NCBI GenBank assembly: GCA_031271665.1
Contig: JAISVI010000093.1
Location: forward strand, 1-34,951
Direction of reading: 5' to 3'
DNA: 34,951 nucleotides
Source: Oscillospiraceae bacterium
GTDB taxonomy: Bacteria > Bacillota > Clostridia > Oscillospirales > UBA929
Shown here: positions 18,815 to 26,920 of the stretch, in pieces
Numbering within the stretch: position 1 is the stretch's first letter
Layout: every line of letters starts with the position of its first letter
Position numbers and translations under genes: made by a program
The notes under the pieces: generated by a model
The model's input: only the letters and a program-made list of their open reading frames with translations
The model's database searches: none
What the model was told of the DNA's origin: nothing

Positions 18815-18941
18815 TCACTTATTACCTCCCAATTTGCTTGACGTCCATTATATTATACCCGCCGGAGAATTGTCAATCCCGCCGTTTCCCTGACTTTCCG
18901 CCCCTGCATTCAGTCAGCCGTGGTTTGCCATGCCTTACCGC

Positions 18942-18970
18942 TTGTACAGCGCCGCAAGGCGTGCTATAAT
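18942..18970 (+). promoter_or_regulatory. Putative promoter TTGTAC-N17-TATAAT
   Basis: ttgtac 18942-18947, tataat 18965-18970. Confidence 0.55.
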
Positions 18971-18990
18971 ATCCCCGCAAGGGATATTAT
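18966..18990. promoter_or_regulatory. 10 bp perfect inverted repeat overlapping the -10 (operator or hairpin candidate)
   Basis: ataatatccc-cgcaa-gggatattat. Confidence 0.6.
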
Positions 18991-19086
18991 CCTCTAAAGA
19001 TATACCATTTCGCGTTCGCGAACCGGCGCGTTGCGCCTATGGTATAATGCCCGCACTATGTTTTTCGGCGTGAAGAGGAACTTACT

Positions 19087-19614
19087 ATGTCGGACGTTTT
19101 TATCGAGCATATGGTCAAGAAGGAAAGCGACAGACCCGAAACGCTTAAGCGCGCGGGGCTTATGTTCGCCTGCGCCTTGCTTGTGCTTACCGTTATTTCC
19201 GTGTTTTTTTTAATGCCCGGGATGGTGTTCGTCGTCACCCCGGCCTCGGCGGCCGGGATATGGGGGCTTGTTACCCTTATAAAGCGCCTTGGGCGCGAGT
19301 ATGAGTATATCCTTACCAACGGCGAGCTTGACATTGACGTAATCGCGGGCAGATTAAAGCGCAGGCGGCTTTTAAGCGTGGACTGCCGCGGCTTTGAGAT
19401 AATGGCCCCCGCGAGCGATGCGTACGCGCGGGAGATGGAGTCGCAGACAATCAAGGTGCGTCAGGACTTCTCCTCGTCCCCTAATGCTCCGGGGCGCTAT
19501 TTCGCCGTGTTCAGTGCGAAGGACGGCGCGCGAACGCTTCTTATATTCCAGCCGAACGACGCCATGCGGGAGTCGCTTAAAGGCCTTCTGCGCAGAAAAT
19601 ACCGCGACGAATGA
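19087..19614 (+). CDS. Conserved hypothetical membrane protein (two TM helices, cytoplasmic PH-like region possible)
   Basis: MSDVFIEHMVKKESDRPETLKRAGLMFACALLVLTVISVFFLMPGMVFVVTPASAAGIWGL; 4 bp ATGA overlap with acpS. Confidence 0.8.
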   Translation: MSDVFIEHMVKKESDRPETLKRAGLMFACALLVLTVISVFFLMPGMVFVVTPASAAGIWGLVTLIKRLGREYEYILTNGELDIDVIAGRLKRRRLLSVDCRGFEIMAPASDAYAREMESQTIKVRQDFSSSPNAPGRYFAVFSAKDGARTLLIFQPNDAMRESLKGLLRRKYRDE

Positions 19615-19949
19615 GAATCGGGCTTGACCTTCTTGAGACAGAGCGCATGGAGCGGCTTCTTGAAAACGCGGCTTTTATGCGCCGCGCGTTCAGCGCGTCC
19701 GAGCGCGAGTATATCCAAAGCCGGGGGGGAAGCGCGGCGCAAACCGCCGCCGGAATCTTCTGCGCGAAAGAGGCGCTTGCGAAAGCGGCCGGAGTCGGCC
19801 TTATCGCCGTTCTGCGCGCGCATGAAATCAGGCACGAAGATTCGGGGACGCCGTATTTCGATATTCCGGGAGTGTCCGTCAGCATAACGCATACGGCGCG
19901 CACCGCCGCCGCCTGCGTGCTGTTTGACCCCGGGAAGGCCAAGTTCTAG
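19611..19949 (+). CDS. acpS: Holo-[acyl-carrier-protein] synthase
   Basis: MRIGLDLLETERMERLLEN...RRAFSASEREYIQSR...AGIFCAKEALAKAAGVG...VSITHTARTAAACVL. Confidence 0.95.
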   Translation: MRIGLDLLETERMERLLENAAFMRRAFSASEREYIQSRGGSAAQTAAGIFCAKEALAKAAGVGLIAVLRAHEIRHEDSGTPYFDIPGVSVSITHTARTAAACVLFDPGKAKF

Positions 19950-19996
19950 CTTGGCCGCGTTTGCGCATAGTATAGGCCTGTAAGGGGGCTTTTGCC

Positions 19997-20557
19997 ATGC
20001 GTCGGATTACGGCCATACTGCTTTCGGTTTTGTTTTTGCTTCCGGGATGCCGGACGAAGGAGAACGCCGGGCGCGGCGAGAAGATACAAGACTATTTCGC
20101 GGATCTTCAGAAGTTTTCCTTCGGCGGCACGCTGCGCACGGACTACGGCGACCGCGTAATAGACTTCGGGCTTGACTGCGCGTTTAACGGCGGGGAAATC
20201 CGCGTCGCGGTAACGTCGCCGGAATACCTGCGCGGCGTCGCCGCGACGCTTAAACCGGGTTCGGTCACGCTTGAGTACGACTCGTTTATCCTTGAAACGG
20301 GGCAGCTTCCGGGGACGGGGCTGTCGCCCCTTGAAATCATACCGTTTATGCTTTCACAGTGGGGCGCGGGCTATGTTACAAGCCAAAGCGCCGAGACGCT
20401 TGACGGCGCGCAGTGCCACAGGATGACCTTCGCGAAGGACAACACCGAGGTGAACGCGTGGTTTTCAAAGGACAACGCGCCGATCCAATGCGAACTTATC
20501 GCGGACGGTGCCTTGGTCGCCAGACTAAGCATATCGGATTTCTCCGTTTCGCCGTAG
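19997..20557 (+). CDS. Lipoprotein; YdcC-like by position
   Basis: Lipobox-type N-terminus MRRITAILLSVLFLLPGC; sits between acpS and alr, as ydcC does in Bacillus. Confidence 0.75.
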   Translation: MRRITAILLSVLFLLPGCRTKENAGRGEKIQDYFADLQKFSFGGTLRTDYGDRVIDFGLDCAFNGGEIRVAVTSPEYLRGVAATLKPGSVTLEYDSFILETGQLPGTGLSPLEIIPFMLSQWGAGYVTSQSAETLDGAQCHRMTFAKDNTEVNAWFSKDNAPIQCELIADGALVARLSISDFSVSP

Positions 20558-20575
20558 GGGCGGCGTTCCGCCGCC
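20555..20575. repeat. TAGGGGCGGCG hairpin repeat (7 bp stem)
   Basis: taggggcggcg-ttc-cgccgcc; also near 22388, 22692 (inverted), 23499 and 23680 (inverted, degenerate). Confidence 0.8.
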
Positions 20576-20580
20576 AATCA

Positions 20581-20624
20581 TAATTGTCAATTGTCAATTG
20601 TCAATTGTTCATTATCAATTGACA
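20581..20624. repeat. Heptanucleotide tandem repeat, copy 3 (opposite orientation)
   Basis: taattgtcaattgtcaattgtcaattgttcattatcaattgaca. Confidence 0.88.
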
Positions 20625-20658
20625 TGGCCGCCCCAACACTGCAACCGAGGTGGTTTTA

Positions 20659-21762
20659 TTGCGCGAACGCGTTTACGCGGAAATAGATTTAAGCGCGCTG
20701 GAGCATAACTTCCGCGCGCTTAAAGCCCTGTCCGGACGCGCCGTTATGGCGTCGGTCAAGGCGGACGCCTACGGACACGGCGCGGTTCCGGCGGCGAAAC
20801 GCCTTTGCGCGGCGGGTGCGGACTGGCTTGCCGTGGCTACGGCGGACGAGGGGCTTTCCCTGCGGGAAGCGGGGATTGCCGCGCCGATTCTGATTCTGGG
20901 TCACACCGCGCCACAGCTTGCTCCCCGGCTGTGCCGCGAAAACATCACGCTTACCTGCGCGTCTTACGAACACGCCGCCCGGCTGTCCCAGGCGGCCGCC
21001 GCCGCGGGCGTTACGCCCGGTGTGCATATGAAGCTTGATACGGGCATGGCGCGCCTTGGGTTCGGCGGCGAGGACGACCTTGCCGCGGCGCTTGCGCTTC
21101 CCAATTTGCGCGCCGAGGGTCTTTTCACGCATTTCGCGGCGTCCGACCTTCCGGGCGAGCCGTTTATGGACGAGCAGATTCAAAAGTACAACCGCGTCCT
21201 CGGTTTACTGGAACGGCGCGGGCATAGTTTTACGTTTACCCATTGCGCAAACAGCGGCGCTGTGTTACATTATAATAAGGAAGTTCCCGGCAATATGGTT
21301 CGCGCGGGCATCGCGCTTTACGGCTACGCGCCGTCCGGCTTCGCCGCGATTCCGGTAAAGCTTATCCCCGTCATGTCGCTTTGGGCGAATGTGGCGATGG
21401 TACGCGATTTGCGGGCCGGCGAAACGGTAAGCTACGGGCGCGCCTATAAAGCGCCGCGCGACAGCCGCATCGCGGTGATATGCTGCGGTTACGCGGACGG
21501 ATACCGCCGCGCCCTTTCCGGGAAGGGGCATGTGCTGCTTCACGGGCGCAGGTGCGCCGTTGTGGGAAAAGTCTGCATGGACATGCTTATGGCCGACGTC
21601 ACCGACGTGCCGGAGGTTACGGCGGGCGACACGGCGCTTCTGTTCGGCGCGGGTGAAAACGCCCCGTCTTTGGACGAACTTGCCAATCTTGCGGGGACGA
21701 TCAGTTACGAGCTTCTGTGCGCGGTAAGCGCGCGCGTACCGCGTATATATCAGGCGCTCTAA
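20659..21762 (+). CDS. alr: Alanine racemase
   Basis: TTG start after GAGGTGG; RVYAEIDLSALEHNFRALKALSGRAVMASVKADAYGHGAVPAAKRL, PLP-lysine motif. Confidence 0.96.
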   Translation: MRERVYAEIDLSALEHNFRALKALSGRAVMASVKADAYGHGAVPAAKRLCAAGADWLAVATADEGLSLREAGIAAPILILGHTAPQLAPRLCRENITLTCASYEHAARLSQAAAAAGVTPGVHMKLDTGMARLGFGGEDDLAAALALPNLRAEGLFTHFAASDLPGEPFMDEQIQKYNRVLGLLERRGHSFTFTHCANSGAVLHYNKEVPGNMVRAGIALYGYAPSGFAAIPVKLIPVMSLWANVAMVRDLRAGETVSYGRAYKAPRDSRIAVICCGYADGYRRALSGKGHVLLHGRRCAVVGKVCMDMLMADVTDVPEVTAGDTALLFGAGENAPSLDELANLAGTISYELLCAVSARVPRIYQAL

Positions 21763-21865
21763 AAACCCGTGTTTTGGTTTGGCACAGCCGAACCAAAACG
21801 AGCGCAGCGCTTGCGAACAGGCGGCTATGCCGCGGTATCGCAAGCCGGAGCGGGGGTTTTTAGAG
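21757..21865 (+). repeat. Branched structured repeat element, copy C
   Basis: ctctaaaaacccgtgttttggtttggcacagccgaaccaaaacgagcgcagcgcttgcgaacaggcggctatgccgcggtatcgcaagccggagcgggggtttttagag; overlaps the alr stop. Confidence 0.92.
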
Positions 21866-21972
21866 GTAACTATATGTATAAACGCCCCCCTTTTGTGGGA
21901 AAATGATTGTGTTAAGCGGCGCGGAAAAGCGGCGCGGCTTGGCGCAAAAATCCCCAAAAGAGGTGACCGTAC

Positions 21973-22371
21973 ATGGAAGCCGGCATTGTCAGGTTTGGCG
22001 CGGAAGTATGTCCGCAGGCCGAGGATACGCCCGTTAAGCGCGGCGACATCTATTACGCGGATTTAAGCCCGGTCGTGGGCAGCGAACAGGGCGGCGTCCG
22101 CCCCGTGCTGATTGTGCAGAACAATGTGGGAAACCGCCACAGCCCCACGGTAATCGCCGCGGCGATTACATCCCAGACAGGAAAGGCCCGTCTGCCTACA
22201 CACATTGAGCTTTCTGCCCGTACCTACGGTTTAAGCCGCGACTCCGTCATCCTGCTCGAGCAGGTGCGCACCATCGACAAAAAACGCCTTAAAGAGCGCA
22301 TGGGCGCGCTTGAACCCCGCCTTATGCAACGGGTTGACAGCGCCTTGGAGGTAAGCTTCGGGCTTAGGTAG
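21973..22371 (+). CDS. ndoA: MazF/PemK-type endoribonuclease (EndoA/NdoA)
   Basis: [60 protein letters not shown]; downstream of alr. N-terminal extension of about 20 aa in this call. Confidence 0.95.
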   Translation: MEAGIVRFGAEVCPQAEDTPVKRGDIYYADLSPVVGSEQGGVRPVLIVQNNVGNRHSPTVIAAAITSQTGKARLPTHIELSARTYGLSRDSVILLEQVRTIDKKRLKERMGALEPRLMQRVDSALEVSFGLR

Positions 22372-22372
22372 A

Positions 22373-22418
22373 CCCTCGCAGGACGTGGTAGGGGCGGCGT
22401 TCTGCCGCCCCTGCGAGG
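22373..22418. repeat. Direct repeat R1, left copy (nested hairpin)
   Basis: ccctcgcaggacgtggtaggggcggcgttctgccgccc, closed by ctgcgagg; the first 38 bp are identical to 23485-23522. Confidence 0.9.
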
Positions 22419-22544
22419 AAAAACTCCCGGCCCTGCGGGGTCACCCTCTTTTTCGAAAGAGGGCAAGGGGATTGGTACACCGCCACCCCATACCCTCTTT
22501 AGAAAAGAGGGTGCCGTCCGCAGACGGCGGGTGTTTTGACCGCA

Positions 22545-22636
22545 GGGACTATTGCCATCGTCCCCAAAACCCTCTCCGGCGGCTTACGCCGCCACCTCCC
22601 CCAAAGGGGGAGGCAAGGGGCGTGTTTTAGGGCGCG
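22545..22636. repeat. Direct repeat R2, left copy
   Basis: gggactattgccatcgtccccaaaaccctctccggcggcttacgccgccacctcccccaaagggggaggcaaggggcgtgttttagggcgcg. Confidence 0.92.
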
Positions 22637-22691
22637 ACGCCCCCGGCGCGCCGCCCCTAAATAAATTTCACCGCGCGGTGGTGCGGCACGC

Positions 22692-22714
22692 GGGCGGCAG
22701 AACGCCGCCCCTAC
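22692..22714. repeat. R3 hairpin repeat (inverted TAGGGGCGGCG motif), left copy
   Basis: gggcggcagaacgccgcccctac. Confidence 0.75.
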
Positions 22715-22783
22715 ATAATGCGGATACGTCCAGTTTTTCATAACGGTTTTTTGCTTTCGGCACGACACATGGCTGTGATTATG

Positions 22784-22812
22784 TTGACAACGTCGTTATA
22801 TAATGATATGCT
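22784..22812 (+). promoter_or_regulatory. Putative promoter of the TA operon (TTGACA-N17-TATGCT)
   Basis: TTGACA 22784-22789, TATGCT 22807-22812. Confidence 0.55.
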
Positions 22813-22830
22813 ATCCTTGAGGTGGCCGAT

Positions 22831-23136
22831 ATGGAGCGCGCGAAAGCAAATGTAAACATAAAGATCGATTCCGACGTTAAAGAAATGGCTTCACAACTGC
22901 TGGCGCGTATGGGGCTTGACCAGACGACGGCAATCAATATGTTTTACCGGCAAATTATCGCGGAACGCCGTTTACCGTTTCAACCGACAGTAACGCTGTC
23001 TTTGGAAGAGGAAATTATCGCGGCCGCTTTAAAGCGGAATCCGAAACGCGTCACGCTTCCCGCGGACGAAAACGGAAATGTGATTATTGATAAGGATAAG
23101 CACCCGGATATTTACGATTGGGCGGTAAACGGGTGA
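22831..23136 (+). CDS. RelB/DinJ-family antitoxin
   Basis: MERAKANVNIKIDSDVKEMASQLLARMGLDQTTAINMFYRQIIAERRLPF; GAGGTGG RBS before ATG 22831. Confidence 0.9.
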   Translation: MERAKANVNIKIDSDVKEMASQLLARMGLDQTTAINMFYRQIIAERRLPFQPTVTLSLEEEIIAAALKRNPKRVTLPADENGNVIIDKDKHPDIYDWAVNG

Positions 23137-23456
23137 TGAAACCCTTCGACGTCTTTATTGCCTTTTTGTCATGGGACGGCGGCGGCAAGAACCGCCCTGT
23201 TTTGGCGTTTATTCTCGGCGAAAGCACGGTCGACATATACAAAATAACATCGAAATACGATAACAAAAGCGAGGCTGTGCAGTCTCAGTATTTTAAAATC
23301 AACGATTGGGAACAATCCGGACTTGACAAACAATCCTACATCGATACCGGCACATTGATTACCCTGCCAGCAGAAGCCTTCAAAAACAGAGGTGCTGTCG
23401 GAAGACTTACCGAGAACGATAAGCACCGGCTGTATGAGTTTCTGGCAATGGATTAG
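23136..23456 (+). CDS. PemK/MazF-like toxin of a type II TA pair
   Basis: MKPFDVFIAFLSWDGGGKNRPVLAFILGESTVDIYKITSKYDNKSEAVQSQYFKINDWEQSGLDKQSYIDTGTLITLP; TGATG overlap with the antitoxin. Confidence 0.78.
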   Translation: MKPFDVFIAFLSWDGGGKNRPVLAFILGESTVDIYKITSKYDNKSEAVQSQYFKINDWEQSGLDKQSYIDTGTLITLPAEAFKNRGAVGRLTENDKHRLYEFLAMD

Positions 23457-23484
23457 TAAGTCCGGGCGCACACAGCGCGCCCCG

Positions 23485-23522
23485 CCCTCGCAGGACGTGG
23501 TAGGGGCGGCGTTCTGCCGCCC
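23485..23522. repeat. Direct repeat R1, right copy
   Basis: ccctcgcaggacgtggtaggggcggcgttctgccgccc, identical to 22373-22410. Confidence 0.92.
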
Positions 23523-23547
23523 GAATCATAAAACGACGGAATTGAAC

Positions 23548-23638
23548 GGGACGATTGCCATCGTCCCCAAACCCTCTCCGGCGGCTTACGCCGCCACCTC
23601 CCCCAAAGGGGGAGGCAAGGGGCGTGTTGCAGGGCGCG
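23548..23638. repeat. Direct repeat R2, right copy
   Basis: gggacgattgccatcgtccccaaaccctctccggcggcttacgccgccacctcccccaaagggggaggcaaggggcgtgttgcagggcgcg; near-identical to 22545-22636. Confidence 0.92.
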
Positions 23639-23679
23639 CCACACCTAATTAACTGTCCCCGCGCGGGGGGGCGGCATCC

Positions 23680-23703
23680 GGGCGGCCGCCCGCCGCCCCT
23701 ACA
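23680..23703. repeat. R3 hairpin repeat, right copy (degenerate)
   Basis: gggcggccgcccgccgcccctac. Confidence 0.6.
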
Positions 23704-23740
23704 CAGGGTTATCCAATCTTTTATAACGGAGGTCATACAT

Positions 23741-24367
23741 ATGGCACAGAAAAAAGCGGTTATCGCGGCGACGGCGTTTTTGCTTGTGGCGCTTTTGTCG
23801 GTCGGGCTTCTTTCTCTTGCGGCGGACGTAGGCGGCAAGGATGACCCCATGGTCGGGCTTTCCTATCTCTCCCAAATTGAGGACGAGCTTATGAAGGATT
23901 TTGACGCGCTTATAGACACGCGTTACGCCGAATTCTCCACGCTTGTCCAAGACAAGATTGCCGAGGCAAAGCGTCAGCTTGACGATCTTCAGGCAAGCGG
24001 CGGCGGCGCGCAGATTACCGAGGAGCTTATTAAGCAGATTGCCGACGAGGTCAAGTTAAGCCTTGGCTCGGCCGCTTCCGGTTCCGGCGACGCCGCGCAA
24101 ACCTACGCGCGGGTGCAGGTGAAGGCCGGCCAGACCATTCTTTTCGGGGAAGGGACAAGCTTCTATCTCCGCACGGGCGAAGCGACGGTGTACAAGAAAA
24201 GCGACGCCTCGCAGGCCGGGCTTATTGACCTTACCGACGGCAGCGTTCTTGACTCCGGCACGGTAAAGCCCAATCACCTTTATTCCGTCACCTTCGTAAT
24301 GACCCGTGGATTCAAGGCGTCAAGCGACGTGTGGGTATTCGTGCTGGGTCCCTACGAAATATCATAG
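23741..24367 (+). CDS. Hypothetical exported protein, coiled-coil then beta-rich C-terminal domain
   Basis: ATG 23741 after GGAGG; MAQKKAVIAATAFLLVALLSVGLLSLAADV signal/TM; C-terminal VKAGQTILFGEGTSFYLRTGEATVY. Confidence 0.75.
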   Translation: MAQKKAVIAATAFLLVALLSVGLLSLAADVGGKDDPMVGLSYLSQIEDELMKDFDALIDTRYAEFSTLVQDKIAEAKRQLDDLQASGGGAQITEELIKQIADEVKLSLGSAASGSGDAAQTYARVQVKAGQTILFGEGTSFYLRTGEATVYKKSDASQAGLIDLTDGSVLDSGTVKPNHLYSVTFVMTRGFKASSDVWVFVLGPYEIS

Positions 24368-24372
24368 CCACG

Positions 24373-25875
24373 GTGGAAATACTCAGGCGCGCGAACACTT
24401 TTATCACGGTAAAGCGGCTTGCTGTTCTTATGTGCGTACTCTTAGTCGCCGCGCTGATGCCGCTGCTTATAGTATCGCGGTACAATGTCCCAAGCGCGGA
24501 CGACTATACCCACGGCGTCGCCGGATATGAAAACTGGAACGAACACCATTCGCTTACGCGGCTTATCGGCGCATCCGCGCAGTACAGCGGCAATATCCGC
24601 CGGTTGTTCACGGGGCTTTACTCAATCGGGTTAATTACCTTTACGATGCCGTTTTTCGTAAACAACTACTGGGTTATTCCCTTTATATCGCTTGTGCCGC
24701 TTTGCCTTTGCGCGGGTTTTCTTGTCTTTTCCGTATTCCGGAAGTTTTTTAGGGCGGATTTCTGGCTGTGCCTTTTTTTGGCGGCGGCAAGCGCAATATG
24801 CGTGATTCAGTTTGTCCCTTCGCCTGCGGAATCGTATTACTGGCACTCCGCCGCAACGACCTATACGGGCGCTACGGCGCTTCTTTTTCTAATTCTGGGG
24901 CTTACCGTTTGGCTGTGCTTCGCGAAAAGCAGGGCTTTTAAGATCTTTTACGCGGTTTTCTGCCCGCTTGCCGCGGTTTTCTGCGGGGGCGCGAACTTCG
25001 TCACCGCGCTTGCGGGCGCGGAGATTTTTATTCTTGTCACGTTGGCTTTGGCAATCGCGAAAAACAAGGTCTGGCGGCTTGTCTGCGTCCCGGCGCTGTT
25101 CTCCTGCGCGTCCTTTGCGTTTGCTGTAAGCGCGCCCGGCAACGCTGCGCGGCTTTCATCGGTGACGCAGGCGGGGGACGCGCCGCCCTCGGCGGTAAGC
25201 GCCGTCTTTAACGCGCTTGATTACGGCGGGCGTTATGCGCGGCTTCACTCCTCGCCCTTCCTGTGGCTTGCCTTGGCTTTTATGCTGCCCTTTTTTGTAA
25301 AGGCGGCAAGAACCGTAAGTTTCCGATTCCGGTTTCCTGCGGCGGTCACGGCGCTTTCCTGGCTGCTTTTCTCGTCGCTTTCCTGCCCAAGCTTCTATGC
25401 CCTTGACCGCGCGGGCGACGCGCGCGTTCTTGGCGTATACAGCATGTTCTTCGTTCTCTTTGCCGTTTTCAATACTTTTTACTGGACTGGCTGGGCGGCA
25501 AGGCATTTCCTCAAGCCGGACGCTATCGGGCTTTTCCGGCGGCTTGCCCTGCCCGGACTGTGCGCGTTCGCGCTTCTTTTCGCGCTTCTTACCGCGTCGT
25601 TCTACAGGGAAGGAGCGCTTTACAAACTCGCGAGCGCCTCGGCGGCGGCCGACCTTGCAAGCGGGCGGGCCGCGCGCTATCACGACGAATACCTCGCGCG
25701 CCGCGAGGTGTTGGAGGACGCTGACACTACAGACCCGGTGTTCGCGCCGTATTCCGTAAAGCCGCGCACGCTTTTCTTCAACGATATCCAAACCGACCCC
25801 GCGCTTTGGACTAACGCCGGACTCGCGAACTTTTACGGTAAAAACTCGGTCAGACTTGACCGCCCGCAAAGTTAA
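24373..25875 (+). CDS. DUF6056-like multi-TM membrane protein
   Basis: GTG start 24373; LPLLIVSRYNVPSADDYTHGVAGYENWNEHHS and many TM helices. Confidence 0.7.
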   Translation: MEILRRANTFITVKRLAVLMCVLLVAALMPLLIVSRYNVPSADDYTHGVAGYENWNEHHSLTRLIGASAQYSGNIRRLFTGLYSIGLITFTMPFFVNNYWVIPFISLVPLCLCAGFLVFSVFRKFFRADFWLCLFLAAASAICVIQFVPSPAESYYWHSAATTYTGATALLFLILGLTVWLCFAKSRAFKIFYAVFCPLAAVFCGGANFVTALAGAEIFILVTLALAIAKNKVWRLVCVPALFSCASFAFAVSAPGNAARLSSVTQAGDAPPSAVSAVFNALDYGGRYARLHSSPFLWLALAFMLPFFVKAARTVSFRFRFPAAVTALSWLLFSSLSCPSFYALDRAGDARVLGVYSMFFVLFAVFNTFYWTGWAARHFLKPDAIGLFRRLALPGLCAFALLFALLTASFYREGALYKLASASAAADLASGRAARYHDEYLARREVLEDADTTDPVFAPYSVKPRTLFFNDIQTDPALWTNAGLANFYGKNSVRLDRPQS

Positions 25876-25879
25876 CCAT

Positions 25880-26920
25880 ATGCGTAAAGTGCTTGTCGCA
25901 ATGAGCGGCGGGGTGGACAGCGCGGCGGCGGCGCTTATTCTACTTGAACAGGGGTATGAGGTTGCCGGCGCGACGCTCGCGCTGGCGGATACGCCCGGCT
26001 CCTCTTCCGCCATACGGGATGCGGCGGATATCGCCAAAACCCTTGGCTTTGCGCACCACGCGATTGACAGCCGCGATATCTTCCGGCGCGAGGTTATGGG
26101 GCGCTTCGCCCGCGCTTACGAAGACGCCCTTACGCCAAACCCCTGCGTTGACTGCAATAGGCTTGTTAAGTTTCCGGCGCTTCACGCCTTCGCGGACGGA
26201 CTTGGGTTGGACGGTGTTGCCACCGGGCATTACGCCCGCGTAGAGCGCGACGCCGGAACCGGGCGCTTTTTGCTTAGAAAGGCGCGCGACGCCGCGAAGG
26301 ATCAGACCTATGTGCTGTACGCCCTTCCCCAAGAGATACTTTCCCGTACCCTGTTCCCGCTTGGCGGACTTACGAAGGGCGAGGTTCGCGCCCTTGCCGA
26401 AAGCGCCGGGCTTAAAGTTGCCGCAAAGCCGGACAGCCAGGACATCTGCTTTGTCCCGGACGGAGATTACGCCGGATTCCTCACATCTCAGATGGGTGTG
26501 AAACCCGTACCGGGTCCGGTCATTGACCGTAACGGCGCCGCGCTTGGAAGCCACGCCGGAATCATACACTACACCGTCGGCCAGCGCAAAGGCCTTCCGG
26601 TGAGTTTTGGCGAAAAGACCTATGTCATCGCGAAGGACGCGGAAACGGCCGCGCTTACCGTCGGGCGGGACGAGCATTTGTACGCGCAGTCCCTTACCGC
26701 CCGCGACTGCCGCTGGGTCGCTTTGGAACAGCCCCGTTCGGCGATGCGCGTAAGCGCAAAAACGCGCTATTCCCAGACCGAGACGGACGCCGTTCTTGAA
26801 CCGCTTGACGGCGGGCGCGTACATGTGCGCTTTGAAAAAAAAGTCCGCGCCGTAACCCCCGGACAGTCCGCCGTCTTCTACGACGGCGAATATGTTGTCG
26901 GCGGCGGAATCATCGAGTAG
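25880..26920 (+). CDS. mnmA: tRNA-specific 2-thiouridylase MnmA
   Basis: MRKVLVAMSGGVDSAAAALILLEQGYEVAGATL...TPNPCVDCNRLVKF...DGVATGHYARV...KDQTYVLYALPQ...SQDICFVPDGDY. Confidence 0.96.
   Translation: MRKVLVAMSGGVDSAAAALILLEQGYEVAGATLALADTPGSSSAIRDAADIAKTLGFAHHAIDSRDIFRREVMGRFARAYEDALTPNPCVDCNRLVKFPALHAFADGLGLDGVATGHYARVERDAGTGRFLLRKARDAAKDQTYVLYALPQEILSRTLFPLGGLTKGEVRALAESAGLKVAAKPDSQDICFVPDGDYAGFLTSQMGVKPVPGPVIDRNGAALGSHAGIIHYTVGQRKGLPVSFGEKTYVIAKDAETAALTVGRDEHLYAQSLTARDCRWVALEQPRSAMRVSAKTRYSQTETDAVLEPLDGGRVHVRFEKKVRAVTPGQSAVFYDGEYVVGGGIIE

Noticed and set aside
22541-22770. Short ORFs in the R2/R3 GC-rich repeats
   Set aside because: Pro/Arg-rich translations of palindromic repeats, both strands open by composition.
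22373-23703. Composite transposon around the TA genes
   Set aside because: No transposase ORF and no recognisable IS ends or target duplication; retained only as a repeat-flanked cassette.
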